DNA of 5,660 bases from Rhodospirillales bacterium (GCA_028866335.1 JAGWIL010000118.1:1-5660); one strand, 5' to 3'; shown: positions 1 to 5,660, numbered from the stretch's first letter. Numbers and translations are program-made. The notes: generated from the letters alone by a model not told the origin.

Positions 1-519
1 AATACCGCCATTTGTGCCCTACCTTCGGGCGATATCCATTTCTACCGCAAATGCCATCTCTTTGGCGCGGATGAGCGTGCTGCGTTTCATCAAGGTGCGC
101 AACCTTCGGAAATCTTCGAGGTTGGCGGTGTGAAAGCTGGTCTGCTTATCTGCTATGATGTGGAGTTTCCGGAATGGACGCGTACCCTCGCTCTCGCCGG
201 AGCTGAACTCATGATCGTGCCAACGGCCTTGCCAAAATCCGCCGCAAATGAACGCGTCTCCAGGCTTATGATTCCAACGCGGGCATTGGAAAACCAATGT
301 ACCATTATTTACGCGGGGCTATGCGGGTCTGAAAACTCCTTGGAATACCAGGGTGGCACCTGCATCGCCGGGCCAGGCGGCGAAGATCTGGCCCGGGCCG
401 GGGCAGGGCCGGCGCTCATCACCGCCGATATCGGGAAGATACTGGCCCCCGACGCGGGCGGTGACCCCTACCTTAACGACCGCCGGCCAAGCCTATATCA
501 TGCACTCGTGAACACATAA
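1..519 (+). CDS. Nitrilase-superfamily carbon-nitrogen hydrolase, 3' part (5' end outside window)
   Basis: This is the C-terminal part of a cytoplasmic nitrilase-superfamily amidohydrolase, which hydrolyses a non-peptide C-N bond in an amide or nitrile through a Glu-Lys-Cys triad. The frame is open from base 1 to the TAA at 517-519, giving 172 visible residues. The family is usually about 260-300 residues, so roughly 100 N-terminal residues, including the catalytic Glu, are missing. The catalytic Lys is residue 17 of the visible part, in FYRKCHLFG. The nucleophilic Cys is residue 51, in LLICYDVEFPEW. VPTALP and the RALENQ motif follow, as is typical of the family. A start at the GTG at 130 is wrong because it would cut off the catalytic Lys. 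The substrate cannot be told from sequence. It is separated from the guanidine operon by the cspA-like unit and its terminator, so a shared pathway is only possible. Family call is secure; function is open. Confidence 0.9.
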   Translation, partial: NTAICALPSGDIHFYRKCHLFGADERAAFHQGAQPSEIFEVGGVKAGLLICYDVEFPEWTRTLALAGAELMIVPTALPKSAANERVSRLMIPTRALENQCTIIYAGLCGSENSLEYQGGTCIAGPGGEDLARAGAGPALITADIGKILAPDAGGDPYLNDRRPSLYHALVNT

Positions 520-559
520 GATGACAGATAAGACGATACCGAGACCAAAAAGCCAAAAT

Positions 560-588
560 TTGACATCCCTGCGCAGAATTCGTAGTAC
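560..588 (+). promoter_or_regulatory. Candidate sigma-70-type promoter of the cold-shock gene
   Basis: A perfect TTGACA -35 hexamer at 560-565 is followed after 17 bp by TAGTAC at 583-588, a weak -10 match. Transcription would start near 595 and leave a leader of about 140 nt before the cold-shock start codon. That length resembles the long leaders known for cspA-type mRNAs. The -35 is convincing and the spacing is ideal, but the -10 is poor, so this is a candidate only. Confidence 0.4.
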
Positions 589-594
589 CCGGCT

Positions 595-733
595 ATCGAT
601 ATTTTCTTGCTGAGCTTTGGTTGCCACGCGGTTAACGCCGCGTTCTGAACGAACACTCCTTTAAAGCATCGTTATTCTCCCCCGCAAGCCATTGGGTTTG
701 CGATTTGTTCTTTATGCTTTGAAAGGGTTCATA
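595..733 (+). promoter_or_regulatory. Structured 5' leader of the cold-shock mRNA
   Basis: This gene-free stretch holds two clear inverted repeats. ACGCGG (626-631) pairs with CCGCGT (638-643) around a 6-nt loop. CGCAAGCC (683-690) pairs with GGTTTGCG (695-702) around a 4-nt ATTG loop, 8 bp including one G-U pair. Neither is followed by a proper T-run, so they are not intrinsic terminators. The Shine-Dalgarno GAAAGGG (721-727) sits 6 nt before the ATG and about 20 nt after the second hairpin. Known cspA-family leaders control mRNA stability and translation by temperature-dependent folding; a similar role here is an inference. No recognisable E. coli-type cold box was identified by eye. Confidence 0.4.
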
Positions 734-943
734 ATGACCATTGGCACAGTAAAATGGTTTAATTCCACGAAGGGCTTCGGCTTCATTCAGCCTGACAACG
801 GTGGCCCTGACGCGTTCGTGCATATCTCGGCGGTTGAGCGCGCGGGTATGCGCGAAATTGTTGAAGGCCAGAAAATTGGCTATGACATGGAACGCGACAG
901 CAAGTCGGGTAAGATGTCGGCCTGCAACCTGCAGGCTGTCTAA
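734..943 (+). CDS. Cold-shock domain protein (CspA family)
   Basis: This is a 69-residue single-domain OB-fold RNA/DNA-binding protein of the CspA family, a cytoplasmic RNA chaperone that melts secondary structure in mRNA. The start TIGTVKWFN is the family N-terminus, with nucleic-acid-stacking W8 and F9. RNP1 is KGFGFI at residues 13-18 and RNP2 is AFVHIS at 27-32, where the first position is Ala instead of the usual Val. The C-terminal SGKMSACNLQAV matches the last strand. The ATG at 734 is chosen over an in-frame ATG at 692 because it gives the normal 65-70-residue length and has GAAAGGG 6 nt upstream; the extra 14 residues of the longer form fit nothing in the family. It appears monocistronic, with its own leader and a terminator about 70 bp downstream. 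Whether it is cold-induced cannot be read from the coding sequence. Confidence 0.96.
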   Translation: MTIGTVKWFNSTKGFGFIQPDNGGPDAFVHISAVERAGMREIVEGQKIGYDMERDSKSGKMSACNLQAV

Positions 944-1010
944 TCAATCTGGGGTCTGCTTTTGTTTGACCAAAGATGAGTTGGCACTACCGAAAGCATG
1001 ACACCAAACC

Positions 1011-1040
1011 AGACCAGGCAATTTGCCTGGTCTTTTTTTT
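1011..1040 (+). terminator. Rho-independent terminator after the cold-shock gene
   Basis: AGACCAGGCA (1011-1020) pairs perfectly with TGCCTGGTCT (1024-1033) around a 3-nt loop and is followed directly by T's through 1040. This is a 10-bp stem without mismatch plus an eight-T run (1033-1040), the first T being the last stem base. It lies about 70 bp after the cold-shock stop and ends that transcript. It works only in the + direction, because the opposite side lacks a T-run. It separates the cold-shock unit from the guanidine operon. Confidence 0.93.
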
Positions 1041-1220
1041 GCGCCCAGAATGGCCGCACTCTTCAGGTAGCTCCCCCGCCATAAGCCGGTTACCCAAAAA
1101 GAGTTATTTACCCGAAGCATAAGGTACTGTTGGCGCAAAAACGGGCCGATGCCGCTTTTTTTTTGGCCATAAATCATGACGCCCTACAACGGAAAGCGCG
1201 TGTTAAAAAGGGCTTTTTGG
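1041..1220. other. Gene-free upstream region of the guanidine operon promoter
   Basis: No credible gene was found on either strand. Visible features are a T9 run at 1155-1163 after a GC-rich segment, a direct repeat TTACCC at 1090-1095 and 1108-1113, and the A/T palindrome AAAAAGGGCTTTTT at 1205-1218 just before the -24 element. For a sigma-54 promoter, enhancer-binding sites would be expected here. I found no convincing NtrC-type dyad by eye; the best partial match, around 1055-1071, is weak. The A/T tracts could favour DNA bending, which is an inference only. Confidence 0.5.
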
Positions 1221-1221
1221 T

Positions 1222-1237
1222 TGGCGCAGTTATTGCT
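1222..1237 (+). promoter_or_regulatory. Sigma-54 (RpoN) -24/-12 promoter candidate
   Basis: TGGCGCA-GTTA-TTGCT matches the sigma-54 consensus TGGCACG-N4-TTGCW at 10 of 12 defined positions. The invariant GG (1223-1224) and GC (1235-1236) have the required spacing. Counting 12 nt from the -12 C predicts transcription start near 1248, only a few bases before the first paired base of the riboswitch aptamer. The position fits so well that chance is unlikely. Sigma-54 promoters need an activator such as NtrC and ATP, and are common for nitrogen-scavenging operons, which suits guanidine as a nitrogen source. No activator site was identified. Confidence 0.72.
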
Positions 1238-1254
1238 TATCAAGCTGTGAAAGG

Positions 1255-1359
1255 TTGCTAGGGTTCCGGCCGGATTATAATCCGGTGCTGGTCCGAGAGC
1301 AGCGGTTATGCGGGAGACATCCGCATGATGCACGGCGGGACAAAAGCCCGGGAGAGCAA
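1255..1359 (+). promoter_or_regulatory. Guanidine-I riboswitch aptamer (ykkC RNA, subtype 1)
   Basis: The conserved ykkC blocks occur in order: CTAGGGTTCCG (1258-1268), GGTCCGAGAG (1290-1299), and GGCGGGACAAAAGCCCGGGAG (1334-1354). The first two are separated by the perfect hairpin CCGGAT-TATA-ATCCGG (1270-1285). A second arm pairs ATGCGG (1308-1313) with CCGCAT (1321-1326), and CGGG (1336-1339) can pair with CCCG (1347-1350). TTGCT (1255-1259) pairs with AGCAA (1355-1359) to close the aptamer. This class binds guanidinium and turns genes on. Related ykkC subtypes bind ppGpp or PRPP. The downstream carboxylase and DUF1989 genes are the classic guanidine-I regulon, which supports subtype 1. 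Confidence 0.95.
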
Positions 1360-1451
1360 AGATGCGTGGGATACGCATCAGCTCTTTGCCGTATCCCTCG
1401 CATCGTTGAAGAGAGGCTGTTCAACAATGGGGATTAACGTGATTTCTTTTT
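1352..1451 (+). promoter_or_regulatory. Riboswitch expression platform with competing hairpins (terminator/antiterminator-like)
   Basis: Three pairings compete. A: 1361-1375 with 1390-1404, 14 of 15 pairs with one T-T mismatch and a 14-nt loop. B: 1390-1397 with 1430-1439, CAT 1401-1403 with ATG 1427-1429, and GTTGAA 1405-1410 with TTCAAC 1420-1425; it is interrupted by small bulges and followed by a T-rich stretch at 1443-1451. C: GAGAGC 1352-1357 with GCTCTT 1381-1386, enclosing GATGCGT 1361-1367 with ACGCATC 1373-1379. C takes bases from the aptamer's closing stem and excludes A; A excludes B. The inferred logic is: without guanidine, C and B form and transcription stops; with guanidine the aptamer closes, A forms and B cannot. 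The pairings are seen in the sequence; the switching is inferred. Confidence 0.6.
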
Positions 1452-1475
1452 ATATGTTCAGAAAAGCCTTTCCTG

Positions 1476-2258
1476 ATGCTTGACCTCGACAAGCTCACGC
1501 CCGCGCAATACCGCGACCGTTACGAAGCTTTGCAGGACGCTGCCCGCGCTCGTTCCTCCGCCCCCAGGCCGCAAGCCAGCTTTGCTGACATTAACCCGCA
1601 AGATATTTTCCTGGAGGAAAACATTCCTCCCGGCTGGTACGTGAATATACGCCTGAAGCGCAATGCGGCTTTGCGTATCACCAATCCATCCGGCACGCCG
1701 GGGGCGGCCATTTTCATCTGGAATGCGGATGATACGTCAGAACGCTTCAACGCCGGCGACACCACCAAGCTGCAATGGACTACAAACCTTACCACGGGGC
1801 GCGTGCTGTTCTCTGATATGGGGCGCGTGCTCGTCTCCATCGTCGCGGATACGGGCGGCGGCCATGACAGCATCATCGGCCCCAATGGCCCCGCGCAAAC
1901 TCAGGGACGCAACGGGCGGGACAATCTGCGCAGCGCCGCCGCTAAATTCGGGCTTTCCCGGCGCGATGTCGCTCCAGCTATCTCGTTGTTTTCTCCAGTC
2001 GCGGTGGATGGCCAGGGGGTTATGCGCTGGCAGGGTAGCCCGCCGCCTGGTGCCATGGTGGAGCTGCGTGCGGAGATGGATCTGCTTATTGCCCTCTCCA
2101 ACACCCCGCACGCGCTCAGCCCCACGCAGGAGGCAACCGGGTCAATTTTCTGCACAGCCTGGCACGCACCGGGGGCGGATGCGGATGATCTATGCTGCCA
2201 CTTCTCCCAGGAGGCGGCGCGTGGTTTCACCAATACCGACAGGTATTTCGCCAAATGA
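1476..2258 (+). CDS. DUF1989 protein, urea carboxylase-associated type (UAAP1-like); probable carboxyguanidine deiminase subunit
   Basis: This 260-residue soluble protein is the first gene of the operon. It belongs to the DUF1989 (urea carboxylase-associated) family. Paired DUF1989 proteins next to guanidine carboxylases form the heteromeric carboxyguanidine deiminase CgdAB, which yields allophanate and ammonia; I do not assign A or B here. Seen: an N-terminal extension of about 45 residues with a charged helix-like start, GWY at 53-55, DTSERFNAGDT at 86-96, SDMGRVLVSIVADT at 113-126, a GGGHD segment at 127-131, RRD at 162-164, VELRAEMDLLIALSN at 195-209, and the family-like end ARGFTNTDRYFAK. 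It is paralogous to the next gene, with matching DT-ER-DT, ADT-HD, RD and VEL-AEMD blocks. Unusually, it has Gly127 and Thr210 where the paralogue has Cys90 and Cys183. The ATG at 1476 has only a weak AGAAAAG 9 nt upstream, and no better in-frame start exists after the stop at 1440-1442. Confidence 0.88.
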   Translation: MLDLDKLTPAQYRDRYEALQDAARARSSAPRPQASFADINPQDIFLEENIPPGWYVNIRLKRNAALRITNPSGTPGAAIFIWNADDTSERFNAGDTTKLQWTTNLTTGRVLFSDMGRVLVSIVADTGGGHDSIIGPNGPAQTQGRNGRDNLRSAAAKFGLSRRDVAPAISLFSPVAVDGQGVMRWQGSPPPGAMVELRAEMDLLIALSNTPHALSPTQEATGSIFCTAWHAPGADADDLCCHFSQEAARGFTNTDRYFAK

Positions 2259-2869
2259 CTATTATTTCAGATATTCATGTTCCCGCCCGCGCGCCTTATT
2301 CGGCTTTGCTGAAACATGGGCAGAAAATGCGCATCATCGACCTTGAGAGCCAGCAGGCGGTGGATGTGCTGTTCTACAATGCGGTCGACACGACAGAGCG
2401 TTATTCCGCCCAGGATACGCTGGCCGCCCAGGCCGCGCAGGGTGGGCGTTATGATCTTACCACTGGTTCAGTGTTGCTCTCTAACGAAGGCCAGCCGATG
2501 GTGAAAATTATAGCTGACACCTGCGGTTTTCACGATACCTGCGCGGGTGCGTGTTCCTGCGAAAGCAATACAGTACGCTTTGGGCATGAAACCCGCTTCA
2601 TGCATTCCTGCCGGGAGAACTTCCTCGCCGAGCTTGCCAAATACGGCATGGATAAGCGCGACCTCGTCTCCAACGTGAATTTTTTCATGAATGTGCCCAT
2701 CCGCCCCAATGGCGAGCTAACGGTGGATGACGGTTTGTCGGAACCCGGCGGCTATGTGGAATTGCAGGCGGAAATGGATGTGCTGGTGCTCATCTCCAAC
2801 TGCCCGCAGGTGAACAACCCGTGCAACGGCTTCATCCCCACGCCCATCCAGATCATCATCAGCGAATAA
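2255..2869 (+). CDS. DUF1989 protein, urea carboxylase-associated type (UAAP2-like); probable carboxyguanidine deiminase subunit
   Basis: This is a 204-residue soluble DUF1989 protein, the likely partner of the preceding gene product in a carboxyguanidine deiminase (CgdAB-type). Its cysteines look like a metal site: Cys90 and His93 in ADTCGFHD, Cys96, Cys100 and Cys102 in CAGACSCESN, Cys119 in HSCRENF, and Cys183 and Cys190 in SNCPQVNNPCNGF. Other family blocks are DTTERYSAQDT (45-55), KRDLVSNVNFFMNVP (134-148) and VELQAEMD (168-175). The start at 2255 overlaps the preceding stop as ATGA, which points to translational coupling. An upstream in-frame ATG at 2192 would add 21 residues that fit nothing in the family and lie inside the previous gene. 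The carboxylase starts 7 bp after this stop. Metal binding is inferred from the Cys/His pattern. It is the more canonical of the two paralogues. Confidence 0.92.
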   Translation: MTIISDIHVPARAPYSALLKHGQKMRIIDLESQQAVDVLFYNAVDTTERYSAQDTLAAQAAQGGRYDLTTGSVLLSNEGQPMVKIIADTCGFHDTCAGACSCESNTVRFGHETRFMHSCRENFLAELAKYGMDKRDLVSNVNFFMNVPIRPNGELTVDDGLSEPGGYVELQAEMDVLVLISNCPQVNNPCNGFIPTPIQIIISE

Positions 2870-2876
2870 GGCCGCC

Positions 2877-5660
2877 ATGTTCAACAAAGTTCTTATCGCC
2901 AATCGCGGCGAGATTCTTGGTCGTGTCTGCCGTACGCTGCGGGATATGAAAATAGGTTCCGTGGCTATCTATTCCGATGCAGATCACTTCTCTCCCACCG
3001 TGCTGGCGGCGGATGAGGCGGTGCGTGTTGGCTTAGCCCCAGCGGCGGAGAGCTACCTGAACATCGACGCCATCATAAAAGCCTGCCGGGAAACCGGGGC
3101 GCAGGCCGTGCATCCCGGTTATGGCTTTCTCTCCGAGCGCGTGGAATTTGCGGAACGATTGGCGGTGGCTGGAATCAAGTTCATTGGCCCTCGACCTGAA
3201 CATTTACGAAATTTTGGGTTGAAGCACACGGCCCGCGACCTTGCGCAAAAGGCAGGTGTGCCGATGCTGCCCGGCACCGGCGTGCTGGCCACGCGTGAGG
3301 AGGCCTTGGCGCAGGCCAACCGCATTACCTACCCCGTGATGTTGAAAAGCAGCGCCGGTGGTGGGGGCATTGGCATGGTGCTCTGCCATGAAGATGCAGA
3401 GTTGGCCGATAAATACGACAGCATCGCCCGGCTCGCCGCCAATAATTTCGGCAACGCGGCTTTGTTTCTGGAAAAATACGTGGCCCGCGCCCGCCATGTG
3501 GAGGTGCAGATTTTTGGCGATGGCAAGGGTGGCGTGGTGGCGTTGGGTGCGCGAGACTGCTCCCTCCAGCGCCGCAACCAGAAAGTGGTTGAGGAAACCC
3601 CAGCCCCTAATTTGCCCGAGGCCACATTGGCCGCGATGCAGAACGCTGCCATCGCGCTTGCCGCTTCCGTGCAATATGAATCTGCCGGCACGGTCGAATT
3701 TATTTACGATTCAGAGGCGCGAGCATTCTATTTTTTGGAGGTGAACACCCGCCTGCAAGTTGAACACGGCGTGACCGAGGAGGTTTACGGCGTCGATCTT
3801 GTGCGCTGGATGATTGAGCAGGCAGCGGGCAGTTTCATCCTCCCCGCGCAATCATCCCTGAACCCGCAAGGTGCCGCCGTGGAAGTGCGTATCTACGCTG
3901 AAAACCCCGGCAATAATTTTACACCTTCCAGCGGCACCCTCACGGCGTTCAAACCCGGCCCTGGCTTGCGCGTGGATACATGGGTGGAAACTGGTACAGA
4001 GGTTTCGCCTTTCTATGACCCGATGCTGGCAAAGTTTATCGCCACCGGTGCCAACCGCACGCAAGCCCTCGCCACTTTGCAAACTGGCCTGGAACAAAGC
4101 GAGATTTTCGGCATCGAGACCAATCTCGATTACCTGCAAGCCATACTCGCACTGCCTGAATTCACGGCGGGGGAGATGACCACAAGCAGCTTGGGCAATT
4201 TCACCTTCACGCCATTCGCCGCAGAGGTGCTGGAGCCTGGCGCGCAATCCAGCCTTCAAAGCCTGCCGGGGCGTTTGGGCTATTGGGAAGTCGGCATTCC
4301 CCCTAGCGGGCCGATGGACGATCTGCGCCACAACCACGCCAACATGCTGCTGGGCAACGCACACGATGCCGTCACGCTGGAACTCACCCATACCGGCCCC
4401 ACGCTGCGCTTTCTGGCGGATACGCTCATCGCCCTCTCTGGCGCGCATATGCCTGCCTTGCTGGACGAAATCCCCATCCACCACCGCCAGCGCGTGGCGG
4501 TAAAAGCCGGGCAAGTGCTGGAGCTGGGCATGATCGAAGGCCCTGGCCAGCGGACCTATCTCGCCATCTCAGGCGGTTTTCGCGCCCCGAAATATCTGGG
4601 CAGCACCGCCACCTTCACGCTGGGCGGTTTTGGCGGCGCCACCGGGGGCGCCTTGCGCACGGGCGATACTCTGCGATTCAACCCTCCGGCCTCCCCACCC
4701 GCAATGCAGCCTCCCACACCACCCGCCTTCACCCGAGAATGGGAAATTGCGGTGCGCTATGGCCCGCACGGCGCACCAGATTTTTTCACAGATGAAGATA
4801 TTTCCATAATCTTTGCCTCAACCTACGAGGTTCACCACAATTCCGCCCGCACCGGCGTGCGGCTCATCGGCCCCAAGCCCAAATGGGCGCGGCGGGATGG
4901 CGGAGAGGCCGGGCTGCACCCCTCTAATATTCACGACAATGCCTATGCCGTCGGCGCCATCGACTTTACCGGCGACATGCCAATTTTGCTGGGGCCGGAT
5001 GGGCCGTCTCTCGGCGGGTTTGTCTGTCCCGCTGTCGTCACCAAGGATGATCTCTGGAAGCTCGGCCAGCTGAAGCCCGGCGATAAGATCCGTTTCATCC
5101 GCGCGGATCAAGCACCGGCGATCATCTCCACCCATAAGGATGTGACGGTCCGCCGCGCGGGGGATGAGGACATTCTCATCGAATTCGGCGAGATGAAGCT
5201 GGATTTCGAGCTACGCCTGCGCGCCCAGGCGCTGCGGGACGCGCTGGAGGCGGCAAAGCTGAAAGGGGTGGTGGACCTGACGCCGGGCATCCGCTCCTTG
5301 CAGGTGCATTTCGATTCCGCCCAGACCAATCCAGCGAAGATGATGGCGGCGGTGGGGGAGATTCTCCCCATCCTGCCCGCACCTGAGGATATGGTAGTGA
5401 AGGCGCGCACTATTTATCTGCCGCTCTCCTGGAATGACAGCCAGATCCGCCTCGCCATGCGGAAATATCAGGAAACCACGCGCCCCGACGCACCCTGGTG
5501 CCCGGACAATATCGAGTTCATCCGCCGCATTAACGGGCTGGAGAGCATTGAGGCTGTAAAGCGCATCATCTTCGATGCCTCTTACGTGGTGCTGGGACTG
5601 GGGGATGTGTATCTGGGCGCGCCGGTGGCCACGCCGTATGATCCGCGCCACCGGCTGGTG
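2877..5660 (+). CDS. uca: Biotin-dependent guanidine carboxylase (traditionally 'urea carboxylase'), 5' part, runs off window
   Basis: This cytoplasmic ATP- and biotin-dependent enzyme carboxylates guanidine (or urea) with bicarbonate. It shows 928 residues without a stop; the family is about 1,200. Biotin carboxylase (1-450): N-terminus KVLIANRGEI, Lys116, Lys157 before the ATP-grasp loop SSAGGGGIGM, His207, Gln231, Glu274, then Glu288, Asn290 and Arg292 in EVNTRLQVEH, and Arg338. These match the AccC active site; Asn234 replaces AccC His236, as I recall for urea carboxylases. KipA/AHS2 starts near 465 (GYWEVGIPPSGPMDD) and includes HPSNIHDNAY. KipI/AHS1 starts near 750 (VTVRRAGDEDILIEFG). 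The rest of AHS1 and the biotin carrier domain lie outside. TAAGG sits 5 nt before the ATG, overlapping the previous stop. The symbol uca is the legacy family symbol; the riboswitch and DUF1989 partners favour guanidine. Asp696 in GAIDFTGD may mark that specificity. Confidence 0.96.
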   Translation, partial: MFNKVLIANRGEILGRVCRTLRDMKIGSVAIYSDADHFSPTVLAADEAVRVGLAPAAESYLNIDAIIKACRETGAQAVHPGYGFLSERVEFAERLAVAGIKFIGPRPEHLRNFGLKHTARDLAQKAGVPMLPGTGVLATREEALAQANRITYPVMLKSSAGGGGIGMVLCHEDAELADKYDSIARLAANNFGNAALFLEKYVARARHVEVQIFGDGKGGVVALGARDCSLQRRNQKVVEETPAPNLPEATLAAMQNAAIALAASVQYESAGTVEFIYDSEARAFYFLEVNTRLQVEHGVTEEVYGVDLVRWMIEQAAGSFILPAQSSLNPQGAAVEVRIYAENPGNNFTPSSGTLTAFKPGPGLRVDTWVETGTEVSPFYDPMLAKFIATGANRTQALATLQTGLEQSEIFGIETNLDYLQAILALPEFTAGEMTTSSLGNFTFTPFAAEVLEPGAQSSLQSLPGRLGYWEVGIPPSGPMDDLRHNHANMLLGNAHDAVTLELTHTGPTLRFLADTLIALSGAHMPALLDEIPIHHRQRVAVKAGQVLELGMIEGPGQRTYLAISGGFRAPKYLGSTATFTLGGFGGATGGALRTGDTLRFNPPASPPAMQPPTPPAFTREWEIAVRYGPHGAPDFFTDEDISIIFASTYEVHHNSARTGVRLIGPKPKWARRDGGEAGLHPSNIHDNAYAVGAIDFTGDMPILLGPDGPSLGGFVCPAVVTKDDLWKLGQLKPGDKIRFIRADQAPAIISTHKDVTVRRAGDEDILIEFGEMKLDFELRLRAQALRDALEAAKLKGVVDLTPGIRSLQVHFDSAQTNPAKMMAAVGEILPILPAPEDMVVKARTIYLPLSWNDSQIRLAMRKYQETTRPDAPWCPDNIEFIRRINGLESIEAVKRIIFDASYVVLGLGDVYLGAPVATPYDPRHRLV

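Noticed and set aside
981..997. Second sigma-54-like match, TTGGCACTACCGAAAGC
   Set aside because: The -24 half is excellent, but the downstream GC is one base out of register and lacks TT before it. It also lies upstream of an intrinsic terminator.
1055..1071. Partial NtrC-like dyad (CGCACTC...AGGTAGC)
   Set aside because: Both halves are poor matches to the NtrC consensus by eye; not enough to call a site.
1147..1163. GC-rich segment plus T9 run as a second intrinsic terminator
   Set aside because: Only a 3-bp stem (GGC/GCC) can form before the T-run, too weak for an intrinsic terminator.
944..1177. Minus-strand open frame of 77 codons
   Set aside because: It runs through the cspA-like gene's terminator, has no ribosome site of note and has a low-complexity, non-protein-like translation.
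1205..1218. AAAAAGGGCTTTTT palindrome as a terminator
   Set aside because: The stem is only A-T/T-A rich with a 2-4 nt loop and no GC-rich core, and it sits directly before the promoter. DNA bending is likelier than termination.
1255..1437. 60-codon + strand open frame
   Set aside because: It lies entirely within the riboswitch aptamer and its expression platform and encodes nothing family-like. The RNA structure explains the sequence.
1663..2346. 227-codon + strand frame overlapping the first DUF1989 gene
   Set aside because: It is an out-of-frame Arg/Pro-rich shadow; the 1476-2258 frame carries all recognisable family motifs.
3852..4514. Long minus-strand open frame (220 codons), and others inside the carboxylase such as 4818-5135 and 5211-5651
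   Set aside because: They are antisense shadows of the clearly conserved carboxylase frame, a usual effect of GC-rich codons.

Overview
The window looks like chromosomal DNA of a Gram-negative bacterium, most likely an alphaproteobacterium. This rests on a moderately GC-rich coding style, an alphaproteobacterial-type cold-shock protein, and a sigma-54-type promoter. No lineage marker gene is present, so the assignment is tentative. All convincing genes are on the + strand. I see no tRNA, rRNA, IS element, CRISPR array or phage gene.

Left part (1-1040): the 3' two thirds of a nitrilase-superfamily amidohydrolase gene (1-519), then a complete single-domain cold-shock protein gene (734-943). 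The cold-shock gene has a TTGACA-type promoter candidate, a structured leader of about 140 nt, and a near-perfect intrinsic terminator at 1011-1040 that insulates it from what follows.

Central control region (1041-1475): no protein gene. A strong sigma-54 -24/-12 candidate (1222-1237) predicts a transcript start near 1248, just before a textbook ykkC guanidine-I riboswitch aptamer (about 1255-1359). After the aptamer lie several mutually exclusive hairpins that read as a guanidine-ON terminator/antiterminator switch.

Right part (1476-5660): a tight operon. Two DUF1989 paralogues (1476-2258 and 2255-2869, overlapping by 4 bp) are followed after 7 bp by a long biotin-dependent carboxylase that runs off the window (2877-5660+). 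The carboxylase has biotin carboxylase, KipA/AHS2 and KipI/AHS1 domains in that order; its C-terminal biotin carrier domain lies beyond the edge. By tradition these would be called urea carboxylase and urea carboxylase-associated proteins 1 and 2. The riboswitch and current knowledge of the pathway argue for guanidine use as a nitrogen source. The carboxylase would make carboxyguanidine with ATP and bicarbonate, the DUF1989 pair (carboxyguanidine deiminase, CgdAB-type) would convert it to allophanate and ammonia, and an allophanate hydrolase, expected downstream but not visible, would finish the job. Sigma-54 input (nitrogen limitation) followed by a guanidine-sensing leader gives a logical AND gate.

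The pathway itself has been described. The features most worth a second look are the promoter-to-aptamer layout, the three-way expression platform, and the loss of two cysteines in the first DUF1989 protein.
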